NCBI GenBank assembly: GCA_964518955.1
Contig: CAZFHS010000022.1
Location: forward strand, 30,521-94,520
From: JBDGYW01 sp964518955
Lineage (GTDB): Bacteria; Gemmatimonadota; Gemmatimonadetes; Gemmatimonadales; GWC2-71-9
Direction of reading: 5' to 3'
DNA length: 64,000 nucleotides
Below, one piece after another: positions 34,621 to 43,057 of this stretch. Below the pieces are notes generated by a model, which had not been told where the DNA came from, did no database searches, and was given only the letters and a program-made list of their open reading frames with translations. The first letter of the stretch is position 1; the number at the start of each line of letters is the position of its first letter. Position numbers and translations under genes: made by a program.

Positions 34621-36609
34621 ATGGCACTGAGCACCTGGTTCCGGCCGCCACGACACCTGATCGTACTCTTTCTCGGGATGTCGATCGTCCTGATGGGGAC
34701 ACTGGGATGGTTCGGCGTGCGCCTGCTGCGGCAGGACCGCGCGCTCGAGCGCGAACGTGTTCGGGAACGCCTGGAGCGTGCGGCGGACGCCGTTGCCGTT
34801 GCTCTACAGGGCGAGCTGAACAACGTCGACGATCAGCTCAGCAATCTCTCGAACACCTTTCTATCCGAGCTACGAACCGAGGCCGCGGATTACGTCGGCC
34901 AGCTTTCCGATGATGCTGTTCTCGTCGTGATGGATTCGGACGGTCTCGAGGCCTATCCGAGCGGCCGGTTGCTCTACTACCCCGTTTCGCCTCTGCAACG
35001 CGAACCGGGCGCGGCGGTGTTCGCGCGGGGCGAGACGCTCGAGTTCCGCGAGCGCAATTTCTCGGGTGCGTCACGAGCGTACGAAAGGTTTGTTCAATCG
35101 TCGGACTCCGCGATCCGCGCCGGAGCGCTCTTGCGTCTCGCGCGGGTTCGACGAAAAGCGGGAGACGCTGACGCAGCGTTCGAGGCATTCCGGGAACTCA
35201 CCGGATTCGGCTCCACCACTGTAGCGAGTTTACCCGCGGAACTGGTGGCACGGGGAGCAATCCTCGAGGTGCTGGAGGATGCAGGCCGTGCCGACGAACT
35301 CACGGCTGAGGCGGAGAGCCTCCACGCTGATCTTCAAAGCGGCAAATGGCGCATCACGCGTGCGCAGTATGAGCTGTACGCAAGTCAGCTGTGCACCAAG
35401 ATCGCTTATGATTCGACAGTGCATTCGCCAACAGCTCCATTCCTCGAATCAGCGCTTGCACTCGCAGCGGGTGCCGAACGTCTGTGGGACAACCGTTCCA
35501 CGCTCGATGGTAACGGCAGGGAGGTGACGTGGTTCGACGACGAACCCATGCTGCTGGTGTGGCGGCACAGCGGCGAATTGACGGTGGGGCTGGTGGGCGG
35601 CCGCCGGCATCTCGAGACCGACTGGATCGGTTCGTTAGATGAGCTACTCGAGGGCGAACGGATTGCAGTTTCCCTATCCGACGTTCGAGGAAGAGCCCTC
35701 ACGGCGACACCTGCAGGAGAGGTCGCGCTTTCTGCTGCGCGCACGGCGGCGGAAACCCGATTGCCGTGGACCCTTCACGTCACGAGCGCTGATCCCCCGG
35801 GCGACTTCGCGCGGTTCGCCGAGCGGCGGCGCCTGCTTCTGCTCGGCCTTGCTACGCTCGCACTCCTGTTGCTGGTGGGCCTGTACGCCGTCACCAGAGG
35901 TGTGACACGCGAGCTGGCAGTCGCTCGGCTGCAATCGGATTTCGTGGCGGCGGTCTCGCACGAGTTCCGCACGCCACTCACGTCGCTCAAGCAGCTCGCG
36001 GAGTTGCTGTCGAGTGGACGCGTGTCGACGGAGGAACGCAGGGCTCACTACTACCAGGTGATGGAACGGGAGAGCGGACGGCTGCATCGCCTGGTGGAAG
36101 GTTTGCTGGACTTTGGCCGCATGGAAGCCGGTGCGCTCGAGTTCAACATGGAAAAGGTATCGGTCCGCGATCTAGTACGAGGTGTTGTGACCGATTTCGA
36201 GGTGGAGATCGCAGACGACAGCTTCACCGTCGAGCTAAATGAAGGCGCGGTTGAGGCAACTGCGATGCTCAACGCCGAGGCACTGCGCAGAGCCGTTTGG
36301 AACCTGCTGGACAATGCGGTCAAGTACTCGCCGGACTGCGGGACGGTGTGGGTCGACCTCAAACGCGAAAACGGCCGCGCTACGATCGCTGTGCGCGACG
36401 AGGGCCTCGGAATCCCGGCGGGCGAACTCGAGTCCGTGTTCGAGAAGTTCGTGCGCGGGAGTTCGGCCAACGGTCGGGGCACAAAAGGCACCGGAATCGG
36501 CTTGGCCATGGTGCGCCATATAGTGGAGGCGCACGGCGGCGAGGTTGGTGTGGAAAGTCAGGTTGGAAAGGGCAGCACTTTCACCATCGTGTTGCCAGTC
36601 GAGGAGTGA
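34621..36609 (+). CDS. Membrane sensor histidine kinase with periplasmic TPR-like domain
   Basis: This 662-residue protein has membrane helix 1 (about 10-31) and a periplasmic part with TPR-like repeats (FRERNFSGASRAYERFV, then LARVRRKAGDADAAFEAF, about 140-200). Helix 2 lies at about 405-425 (LLLLGLATLALLLLVGLYAV), with HisKA (AAVSHEFRTPLTSL, H447) and HATPase_c (WNLLDNAVKYSP, VRDEGLGIP, GTGIGLAMV). A TTG precedes the ATG in frame. I start at the ATG because AGGGGA sits just before it. Layout and sequence match the kinase at 5626. The response regulator starts 3 bases after its stop. Confidence 0.95.
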   Translation: MALSTWFRPPRHLIVLFLGMSIVLMGTLGWFGVRLLRQDRALERERVRERLERAADAVAVALQGELNNVDDQLSNLSNTFLSELRTEAADYVGQLSDDAVLVVMDSDGLEAYPSGRLLYYPVSPLQREPGAAVFARGETLEFRERNFSGASRAYERFVQSSDSAIRAGALLRLARVRRKAGDADAAFEAFRELTGFGSTTVASLPAELVARGAILEVLEDAGRADELTAEAESLHADLQSGKWRITRAQYELYASQLCTKIAYDSTVHSPTAPFLESALALAAGAERLWDNRSTLDGNGREVTWFDDEPMLLVWRHSGELTVGLVGGRRHLETDWIGSLDELLEGERIAVSLSDVRGRALTATPAGEVALSAARTAAETRLPWTLHVTSADPPGDFARFAERRRLLLLGLATLALLLLVGLYAVTRGVTRELAVARLQSDFVAAVSHEFRTPLTSLKQLAELLSSGRVSTEERRAHYYQVMERESGRLHRLVEGLLDFGRMEAGALEFNMEKVSVRDLVRGVVTDFEVEIADDSFTVELNEGAVEATAMLNAEALRRAVWNLLDNAVKYSPDCGTVWVDLKRENGRATIAVRDEGLGIPAGELESVFEKFVRGSSANGRGTKGTGIGLAMVRHIVEAHGGEVGVESQVGKGSTFTIVLPVEE

Positions 36610-36612
36610 AGG

Positions 36613-37287
36613 ATGGAGCGCATTCTGGTAGTTGAAGACGACACGTCGATAGCACTCGGGTTGGAGGACGATCTCTCACTCGAAGGTTACGAGGTGGAGG
36701 TGGCGCGCGACGGTGAGGCCGCGACCACCCGGGCGCGGGAGGGATCGTTCGACCTGATCCTGTTGGACGTGATGTTGCCAAAGAAGGACGGGTTCGAGGT
36801 GTGTCGAGAGCTGCGCCGCTTCGGCCTCGAGACGCCGATCATCATGCTCACGGCGAAGGCGCATGAGGCCGAGAAGGTGATGGGCCTGGAGTTGGGGGCG
36901 GACGACTATGTCACCAAGCCGTTCAGCCCCGCAGAGCTTCGTGCCAGAGTGAAGGCTGTACTGAGGCGCGCGGCCATCGATGCGCCGGACGTCTACCGGT
37001 TCGGGAACATAGAGGCCGACTTCGTTCGATTCGAGCTGCGTCGCGATGGTGAGGTCCTCCGCGCAACACCGACGGAACTAAAACTGCTGGGCGCGTTCGT
37101 GAGAAACCGAGGCCGCGTCCTGGACAGAAACGCGCTGATTGACATTGTGTGGGGAAAGGACACCGCCATCACACCACGCGTTGTTGACACGCACGTTTCT
37201 AATCTGAGGCAGAAGGTCGAGCCTGACCCCGCCGTTCCCGAGTTCATCGTAGGCGTGCGAGGAGTGGGTTACCGGTTCGATGGGTGA
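36613..37287 (+). CDS. OmpR/PhoB-family response regulator
   Basis: This 224-residue protein has a receiver (E8/D9, acceptor D52 in LILLDVMLP, Lys in YVTKPFS) and a winged-helix domain ending VRGVGYRFDG. GAGGAG at the end of the kinase gene serves as its ribosome site, so the two are co-translated. The propeller gene starts 124 bp downstream, after a TGACA/TGACG repeat at 11-bp pitch that may be its own binding site. It is a paralogue of the regulators at 1007 and 7748. Confidence 0.96.
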   Translation: MERILVVEDDTSIALGLEDDLSLEGYEVEVARDGEAATTRAREGSFDLILLDVMLPKKDGFEVCRELRRFGLETPIIMLTAKAHEAEKVMGLELGADDYVTKPFSPAELRARVKAVLRRAAIDAPDVYRFGNIEADFVRFELRRDGEVLRATPTELKLLGAFVRNRGRVLDRNALIDIVWGKDTAITPRVVDTHVSNLRQKVEPDPAVPEFIVGVRGVGYRFDG

Positions 37288-37307
37288 CCCAGAGTGTCGA
37301 GAATTCC

Positions 37308-37323
37308 TGACAGACGTTTGACG
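37308..37323 (+). promoter_or_regulatory. Candidate OmpR-type operator, TGACA and TGACG 11 bp apart
   Basis: TGACA starts at 37308 and TGACG at 37319, the same 11-bp pitch as the pair at 1693-1708. Both lie between an OmpR-type regulator and its propeller gene. Binding is inferred. Confidence 0.38.
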
Positions 37324-37411
37324 GAATCATTGAAGTATGCAGTCCGTTTCGGCATCCACAGAGCTCCGCGGCTCCATAACTTGGCGTGAGTTCAATATCG
37401 AGGGTAATACA

Positions 37412-39631
37412 ATGCGGTACACGAGACTGATTGCAGTTGTCACGATGCTGCTGCTGGCGATGGTTGTAGCTACGTCGCACCTGCTCGCTCAACAGCGCGA
37501 CGCAGAGGTGTTGCTCCAGCAGGCGAAACACGCCGAGCAGGTCGAAGGCAATCTCGAGCAAGCGATTTCGCTGTACTCGCAGCTGCTCGAAGACCACCCT
37601 GACGTTCGCGACGTTGCGGCGAAAGCGCAGCTCCACATTGGCTTGTGTTACGAGAAGCTCGGCTTGACGGAAGCGCGGCAGGCCTACAGAAACGTAATCG
37701 ACGACTTTCCTGAACAGCGTGAGGAGGTCGCAACAGCGCAACAACGGTTGGTGAGTTTGACGGATGAACTAGCCGAGCTGCATCGAGGGCCGACGCTCAG
37801 GAAGATCGAGATAGCTACAAAGCCCCAGAACGGCGTGCTCTCGCCCGATGGAACTCAGCTCGCCTTCACCTCACAGGGAAGTCTTTGGCTCCTGCCGCTG
37901 CAGGGAAACGTGGTGCCAGACATGGCAGGAGAGCCGGTCCGCCTCACTGAGCCGATGGGGGCATGGAATTCATCGAATGTGCTTGGCTGGTCGGGCGACG
38001 GTGAGCGGATCGCGTTCAGCGCTTCGACAGAAGGCACGCCTGAGATCCACGTGGTGTCGGTGGCTACCGGCGGGCTGACAAAGATCCCCGGAAACCACTT
38101 CCGGGGAAACAAGCACTACGACTACCGCCTCAGCTTGTCGCCCGACGGAAAAACGCTGGCTTTCGTTCACATGGAGCGTGAGGGGTCTACGCTTGACTGT
38201 CCGGCAGGTGACCTGTTTGTGCATACACGCCCCGTTGAAGGTGGGGAGCCGAGCCGCCTGACTCCCGTTTGCACGATGCAGCCGGCTTTCTCGCCCGATG
38301 GCAGGTACATCGCATATATCAGAGTCTTCCGAAAGAGGGATCTGGATGATCTGCTTCGTGCCGAGATTTCCAGGCAGCTCTGGGTGGTGCCCGCGGCCGG
38401 CGGCACGCCCGAGTTGTTGCTGGATTCCGCACAGATCTGGAGCCCAGTGTGGTCGCCGGATGGCGGAATGATCGCAGTCCTCAGCGAGCCGGAAGAAGGT
38501 ACCCTTGGCCAGCCGGTGTGGGTTGTTCCCTTTGCGCCGGGCGCGGGGTTGAGTGAGCCGCTCACCCGGTTCGAACTTCCAAGTGCGGCTGATGGTCTGC
38601 TCGCGGGCTGGACTCCAGGTGGCGAGTTAGGGGTCCACTTGAAGAGCCAAGTGCGCCGAGCCGTGTATACTGCCTCGGCGGAAGGCGGCAACGCGGTTCA
38701 AGTCACGTCCGAGCTGGCCGAAGTCTACTTTCCTCGCTGGTCGCCCGATGGGAGTGGGATAATCCTCACCGCAGGGCTCCACCACGACGATATAGACTGG
38801 GTCCCATTGGAACAAAGTGCAATTGACACGCTCTCAGCCGACCTGTTTCTGGAGAGCGAGGATTACTTTTTTGGACTGGCATCGATACCCGCCGAAGGGG
38901 GTGCCTTCACTCCAATTAGACTTGCTGGAGACACGACGGTGATACCGGGGGTCCCGCCCGGCGGTGGAATACACGTCTCACCAGATGGAAGCAAGATCCT
39001 TTTCGCCGGGATCCGGTATCCGGAGCCGGAACCCGGCACCGCACCTCACGCAGAGGTTGACATCTGGACGGTGCCTCGGGAAGGTGGAACGCCGACGCGC
39101 CTCGCTCGGAGCACACTTCAGGACCGGTTCCCTTGCTGGTCGCCGGACGGTGAGCAGGTGGCATTCCTTCGCTATGAATTCAGGGGGAAGGGTCACTATG
39201 CCATGAACATTCATGTCGTTCCTGGAGAGGGTGGGGAACCGGTTCGACTCTCGTCGGATGCGGACAGTGTCGAACAGGCCACCATAGCATACTCGCCCGA
39301 CGGCGAGCGGATAGCGTTCTTCTCCCCGGGCGGGATCAAGTCGATGCCGGCGGACGGTGGAGATGCGGAAGTGCTGATCGCAGGAGTTCCTTCGGAGGGC
39401 AGACATCGCCTGGCATGGTCCCCGGATGGTCGGCGGATTGCCTACACCGCGGCTGGCAAAATCTGGATGGCATCGGGTGAGGGAGGCGAGCCGGTGGAGC
39501 TGCGTACCGGCTTGCCGCTGGATACTCGCTACGGTGATTTCGGCTGGTCCCCCGATGGGAGTAAGCTCACCTTCATCGGGGTCATGGGTGGTGAGGTCGA
39601 GTTCTGGTTGATCAGCGACTTCCTGCCTTGA
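37412..39631 (+). CDS. Secreted TPR-like + TolB/PD40 beta-propeller protein
   Basis: This 739-residue protein has a Sec signal peptide (VVATSHLLAQ, about residue 27). TPR-like helices follow (VLLQQAKHAEQVEGNLEQAIS, then AKAQLHIGLCYEKLG), and then a long propeller. It ends EFWLISDFLP exactly like the protein at 8542, its closest paralogue here. The frame extends upstream, but the ATG at 37412 follows GAGGG and begins the signal peptide. It completes the third kinase-OmpR regulator-propeller module. Function is unknown beyond likely periplasmic ligand or protein binding. Confidence 0.9.
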   Translation: MRYTRLIAVVTMLLLAMVVATSHLLAQQRDAEVLLQQAKHAEQVEGNLEQAISLYSQLLEDHPDVRDVAAKAQLHIGLCYEKLGLTEARQAYRNVIDDFPEQREEVATAQQRLVSLTDELAELHRGPTLRKIEIATKPQNGVLSPDGTQLAFTSQGSLWLLPLQGNVVPDMAGEPVRLTEPMGAWNSSNVLGWSGDGERIAFSASTEGTPEIHVVSVATGGLTKIPGNHFRGNKHYDYRLSLSPDGKTLAFVHMEREGSTLDCPAGDLFVHTRPVEGGEPSRLTPVCTMQPAFSPDGRYIAYIRVFRKRDLDDLLRAEISRQLWVVPAAGGTPELLLDSAQIWSPVWSPDGGMIAVLSEPEEGTLGQPVWVVPFAPGAGLSEPLTRFELPSAADGLLAGWTPGGELGVHLKSQVRRAVYTASAEGGNAVQVTSELAEVYFPRWSPDGSGIILTAGLHHDDIDWVPLEQSAIDTLSADLFLESEDYFFGLASIPAEGGAFTPIRLAGDTTVIPGVPPGGGIHVSPDGSKILFAGIRYPEPEPGTAPHAEVDIWTVPREGGTPTRLARSTLQDRFPCWSPDGEQVAFLRYEFRGKGHYAMNIHVVPGEGGEPVRLSSDADSVEQATIAYSPDGERIAFFSPGGIKSMPADGGDAEVLIAGVPSEGRHRLAWSPDGRRIAYTAAGKIWMASGEGGEPVELRTGLPLDTRYGDFGWSPDGSKLTFIGVMGGEVEFWLISDFLP

Positions 39632-39654
39632 TCAGCCAGGCCTTGCTTTGACAT

Positions 39655-39688
39655 CAGCCCTGCAGCCGACTCACCGACTGCGGGGCTG
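39655..39688 (+). terminator. Hairpin after the propeller at 37412
   Basis: CAGCCCTGCAG (39655-39665) pairs with CTGCGGGGCTG (39678-39688), 11 pairs with one G-U, starting 24 bases after the stop. The run after it is GTTGATTATG, not a clean T-run. Confidence 0.55.
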
Positions 39689-39784
39689 GTTGATTATGGC
39701 GCCCCTCCCGCTCCTCCCGCCTCTCCCACCCTGGACCGCTGCGTCTCGACCTCTGCTGTACTACCGCCTGTCCGACTGTCCGCC

Positions 39785-40234
39785 TCAAAACACCGGCGGC
39801 TCATCCCCGTGCAGCACAACAACCGGCACCAGCTCCCGCTCCCCGCAGTGTCCACACACCTCGTACCCCCTGAACTGACGCCACACCGAGAACAAAATCG
39901 GGATTGGCAACACCCACCATGCGGTTTTCAAGAAATCAACGAGAGTCCGCGTGATCCAACTCATGAACAGCATTCCGGTGCTCTGCGATCCTCTGGCATC
40001 AGATTGCTGCACCTCCGCGGGCTGATGGGCAGGTTGAGCTACTGAGAGCGACACCGATTGCAGCACTGTACTGAGCGAGGGGCCCGATTCGGATTTAGCT
40101 GCCGAGAACGTGCCGGCAAACAGGCCAACTACGATCGCAAGTGCCCAAATCGATGACTCGACTTTGAAAGTCGAAGGATGACGCAGCTTCGGATGTGCGT
40201 CTGAACCGCAGGCGTTACAGTGTTTCGATACCAT
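39785..40234 (-). CDS. Small zinc-ribbon membrane protein, unknown function
   Basis: This 149-residue protein has a CNACG cysteine pair at the N-terminus and a CGHCG pair near the C-terminus. Two hydrophobic segments lie between (WALAIVVGLFAGTF, and TAWWVLPIPILFSVW). Paired cysteines at both ends suggest each end binds zinc, or that both form one site across a two-helix hairpin. Codon pattern and lack of a competing frame support it as a gene. No strong ribosome site is visible. I do not recognise the family. Confidence 0.55.
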   Translation of the reverse strand: MVSKHCNACGSDAHPKLRHPSTFKVESSIWALAIVVGLFAGTFSAAKSESGPSLSTVLQSVSLSVAQPAHQPAEVQQSDARGSQSTGMLFMSWITRTLVDFLKTAWWVLPIPILFSVWRQFRGYEVCGHCGERELVPVVVLHGDEPPVF

Positions 40235-40399
40235 AGCGCACGCTCGGATGGGAGAGGTAAATCTAAGTTATGGTTTGGGGAGATGGTCCGCTAGAGGGGT
40301 GAGTAGGGTGTTGGGTGTCAGCTACCTACTCTTGCAGCACTGCACATTTCGGTGCAGCTTGGCAGGATGTTGGCCTGTCGAACCTCTTCATAACAAGTC

Positions 40400-41197
40400 G
40401 TGACTCGAATCCATCTCTTCGAATTCCATGATCTGCACTGGTTCCCAGACACTTGGCGCCAGATAATGACCGGTGTGATGGCAGTCTTTGCAGTGAAGTT
40501 CGACGTCTACCTGCCGCTCGTACCGAAAATCCAAGATGTCATTCAGTCACTTCGCTGCGAGCGCACAATCGATCTGTGTTCAGGGGGCACAGGCCCTCTT
40601 CTTTCCTTGCAGAGACGACTACGCACGCACGATGACCTGCCAATCGAGGTCCTTCTCACTGACAAGTACCCCAACCTACCGGCCTTCAGGATGGCCGCAG
40701 AGGTTTCTGGAGACAGTGTATCGTTCGCGGGTGATTCGATAGATGCCACGTCAGTTCCCGAAGGGCTTTGCGGTTTCCGAACACTGTTTGGATCGTTTCA
40801 CCATTTCCGTCCTGACGTGGCACGAGCGATCCTGCGAGACGCAGCACTCAAAGGGCAGGGGATCGGCGTGTTCGAGTACACGGAAAGGAACTTCTTGGTA
40901 TGGGCGCTGCCCATTCTGTTCACGCCGTTGTTCTGCTGGTTTACCGTGCCATTCGTCAGGCCGCTCACGTGGCGCCACCTGCTGTGGACATACCTCGTGC
41001 CTATCGTTCCTATTCTCGTGGCTTGGGATGGTTTCGTATCGTGCTTGCGCACCTATTCCCCCGGTGAACTGCGCGAGCTTGTCGAGGGAATCGTAGCTGA
41101 AGACTACAAATGGGAGGTTGGACGCGTTCGCTCGTTTGGCGCGTGTAGGGTTACGTACTTGCTCGGTCGACCCATCGGGCGCGATTCGAGCGAGTAG
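40400..41197 (+). CDS. Class I methyltransferase-like protein with C-terminal membrane segments
   Basis: This 265-residue protein has a glycine-rich motif I, TIDLCSGGTGPLLSL (about 56-70), followed by an acidic strand LLTDKYPN. This is typical of S-adenosylmethionine-dependent methyltransferases. The motif-IV area reads TLFGSFHHFRPD. Two hydrophobic stretches follow at about 175-225 (FLVWALPILFTPLFCWFTVPF and LLWTYLVPIVPILVAW), so it is probably membrane-attached and may act on a lipid or quinone-like substrate. The start is a GTG without a clear ribosome site. It runs convergent to the sulfatase. The 165 bp before it contain nothing recognisable. Confidence 0.7.
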   Translation: MTRIHLFEFHDLHWFPDTWRQIMTGVMAVFAVKFDVYLPLVPKIQDVIQSLRCERTIDLCSGGTGPLLSLQRRLRTHDDLPIEVLLTDKYPNLPAFRMAAEVSGDSVSFAGDSIDATSVPEGLCGFRTLFGSFHHFRPDVARAILRDAALKGQGIGVFEYTERNFLVWALPILFTPLFCWFTVPFVRPLTWRHLLWTYLVPIVPILVAWDGFVSCLRTYSPGELRELVEGIVAEDYKWEVGRVRSFGACRVTYLLGRPIGRDSSE

Positions 41198-41275
41198 TGT
41201 TCACTCCACATAGTGCGTTCAGTTGCATGCCGCCCATGCGGCTGCCCCTCTGCACCCCTGCATCTCTGCCGCTGC

Positions 41276-42871
41276 CTACAGAGCGAAATCCTCTCCCGTC
41301 GTATCCCCATACAACTGCCGCAGTCGCCTGAGTTCCGCCTTCAGCTCCACCACCAACTGCGCATTCGCCGGATCGTCGTAGATGTTTTGCATTTCGTTCG
41401 GATCCCACTGCAAATCGAACAGCTCCCACTCCTGAGTCTCGTAGTAGTACACGAGTTTGTGTGTTTCAGTGCGGACACCGTATTGCTTGGCCACCATGTG
41501 TACGGCGGGGAACTCATAGTAGTGGTAGTAGATGCTGTTGCGCCATTCACCGGGTGCTCGCCCGCGCATCAACGGCATGAGTGATTCGCCCTGCATGTCC
41601 TCGGGAATCTCGACGCCGGCAGCATCTAGGAACGTTGGTGCGTAGTCGATGTTCTGAATCATTGCAGGAACGCGCGTGCCCGGTTCGATCTTGCCAGGCC
41701 AGCGCGCTACGAACGGCATCCTCAGCGACTCCTCGTACATCCACCTCTTATCGTACCAGCCGTGCTCCCCTAGGTAGAAGCCCTGGTCCGAGCTGTAGAT
41801 GACGAGCGTGTCGTCCGCGAGGCCGGACTCGTCGAGATAGTCGAGCATCTTCCCGATGTTGTCATCAACCGACGCGATGCAACGCAGGTAGTCCTTGATG
41901 TACCGCTGATAGAAATAGCGCACGCGGTCTTCACCCTGAGGGTTCGTGCGCCTGAAGTATTCGTTCCGCGGATCGTATGCGGCGCTCCAAGCAGCTTGCT
42001 GCTCCTCAGTCATCCTCTCCCACACGTTGTTCCAATATCTACCGTCGGTCTCGTCGTCCGGTGAGGGCGGCGTGATCTTGAGATCGTATGCCGGAAACAT
42101 GTGGTTTGCTATAGTCATCTCTTGGTTCGCGGCCGGGCTAGCGCGGTTGGCGTAGTCGTCGAGCAGGGTTTCGGGCTCCGGGATCTCCTCGCCCTCGTAG
42201 GTCATCAGGTGATCTGGCCCGGGCATCCAGCTGCGGTGTGGCGCCTTGTGCTGGCACATCAACATGAAAGGACGCTCTCTGTCCCGATCGGAGCGCAGCC
42301 AGTCGAGAGCCAGATCGGTGGTGATGTCGGTGACGTATCCGGGATAACGAACAGTTCCGTCCGGAGTTCTGAAATCGGGGTTGTAATAGTGCCCTTGACC
42401 GGGCAGTACATGCCAATAGTCGAAGCCCTCCGGGTCGACGCCCAAATGCCACTTGCCGATCATGGCGGTTTGGTAGCCTGCCTGTTGTAGCATCTTGTTG
42501 AACGTTGGCTGTGCCATGTTGAACTCGTCGCTGTTGTCCTTCTTGCCGTTCACATGGCTGTGTTTGCCAGTAAGCACCACGGCTCTGCTCGGCGCGCAGA
42601 TGCCGTTCGAGCAGAAGCTGTTCTGAAACAGCGCACCTTCGTTCGCGATGCGGTCGATGTTCGGCGTGTGGTTGATTCGCGACCCGTACGCCGAGATCGC
42701 GTGCGGTGCATGATCGTCGGAGAAGATGAACAGGATGTTGGGTGGCCTGCCGCGGCCGAATAACGCACAGCTAGAGAGTGCTGGCAGCGAACCGAGAACA
42801 GCGGCACCGGCACCTGCTCGGGCGGCGAGGCTCACTGCCTCGCGGCGGGTGAAAAGGCGGTCATCACTCAT
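41276..42871 (-). CDS. Type I sulfatase with Tat signal
   Basis: This 531-residue protein has a twin-arginine signal (TRREAVSLAARAG, R9-R10) and a possible lipobox at ALSSC. A sulfatase domain follows with metal ligands FSDDH (D52/D53) and the sulfatase signature CAPSR (C92), whose Cys is converted to formylglycine. Later motifs GKWHLGVDP, VIYSSDQGFYLGEHGWYDKRWMYEE and RMPFVARWPGKI are typical of choline- or polysaccharide-type sulfatases. The frame extends 40 codons upstream, but GGAG and the Tat signal place the start at 42871. It should remove sulfate from an external ester. A formylglycine-generating enzyme is needed but is not in the window. Confidence 0.95.
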   Translation of the reverse strand: MSDDRLFTRREAVSLAARAGAGAAVLGSLPALSSCALFGRGRPPNILFIFSDDHAPHAISAYGSRINHTPNIDRIANEGALFQNSFCSNGICAPSRAVVLTGKHSHVNGKKDNSDEFNMAQPTFNKMLQQAGYQTAMIGKWHLGVDPEGFDYWHVLPGQGHYYNPDFRTPDGTVRYPGYVTDITTDLALDWLRSDRDRERPFMLMCQHKAPHRSWMPGPDHLMTYEGEEIPEPETLLDDYANRASPAANQEMTIANHMFPAYDLKITPPSPDDETDGRYWNNVWERMTEEQQAAWSAAYDPRNEYFRRTNPQGEDRVRYFYQRYIKDYLRCIASVDDNIGKMLDYLDESGLADDTLVIYSSDQGFYLGEHGWYDKRWMYEESLRMPFVARWPGKIEPGTRVPAMIQNIDYAPTFLDAAGVEIPEDMQGESLMPLMRGRAPGEWRNSIYYHYYEFPAVHMVAKQYGVRTETHKLVYYYETQEWELFDLQWDPNEMQNIYDDPANAQLVVELKAELRRLRQLYGDTTGEDFAL

Positions 42872-42939
42872 CTGGACTCCGAGTGGGAGATTAGATCCAA
42901 TATTCACCGAAGGACAGGTGTTGGCGAGAGGAGGGAAGG

Positions 42940-43010
42940 GGTGAGTAGTGCGTAGTGAGTCGTGAGTAGGGTGGCGGGGGCGACTCACCACTCACCACTC
43001 ACCACTCACC
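42940..43010. repeat. GTGAGT / ACTCACC short repeats
   Basis: ACTCACC occurs four times in tandem at 42983-43010. Several GTGAGT/GTAGTGAGT copies on the same strand at about 42940-42970 are complementary to it, so the stretch can fold on itself. It lies between the divergent sulfatase and Ser/Thr kinase genes. It may be a slipped-strand repeat rather than a regulator site. Confidence 0.6.
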
Positions 43011-43057
43011 AATACCGCCCTAGCGATCCTCCCAAAACACCCCCATCTTAGCCAATC

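Noticed and set aside
42983..43010. The ACTCACC tandem as a CRISPR array
   Set aside because: Units are 7 bases with no spacers, and no cas genes are present.
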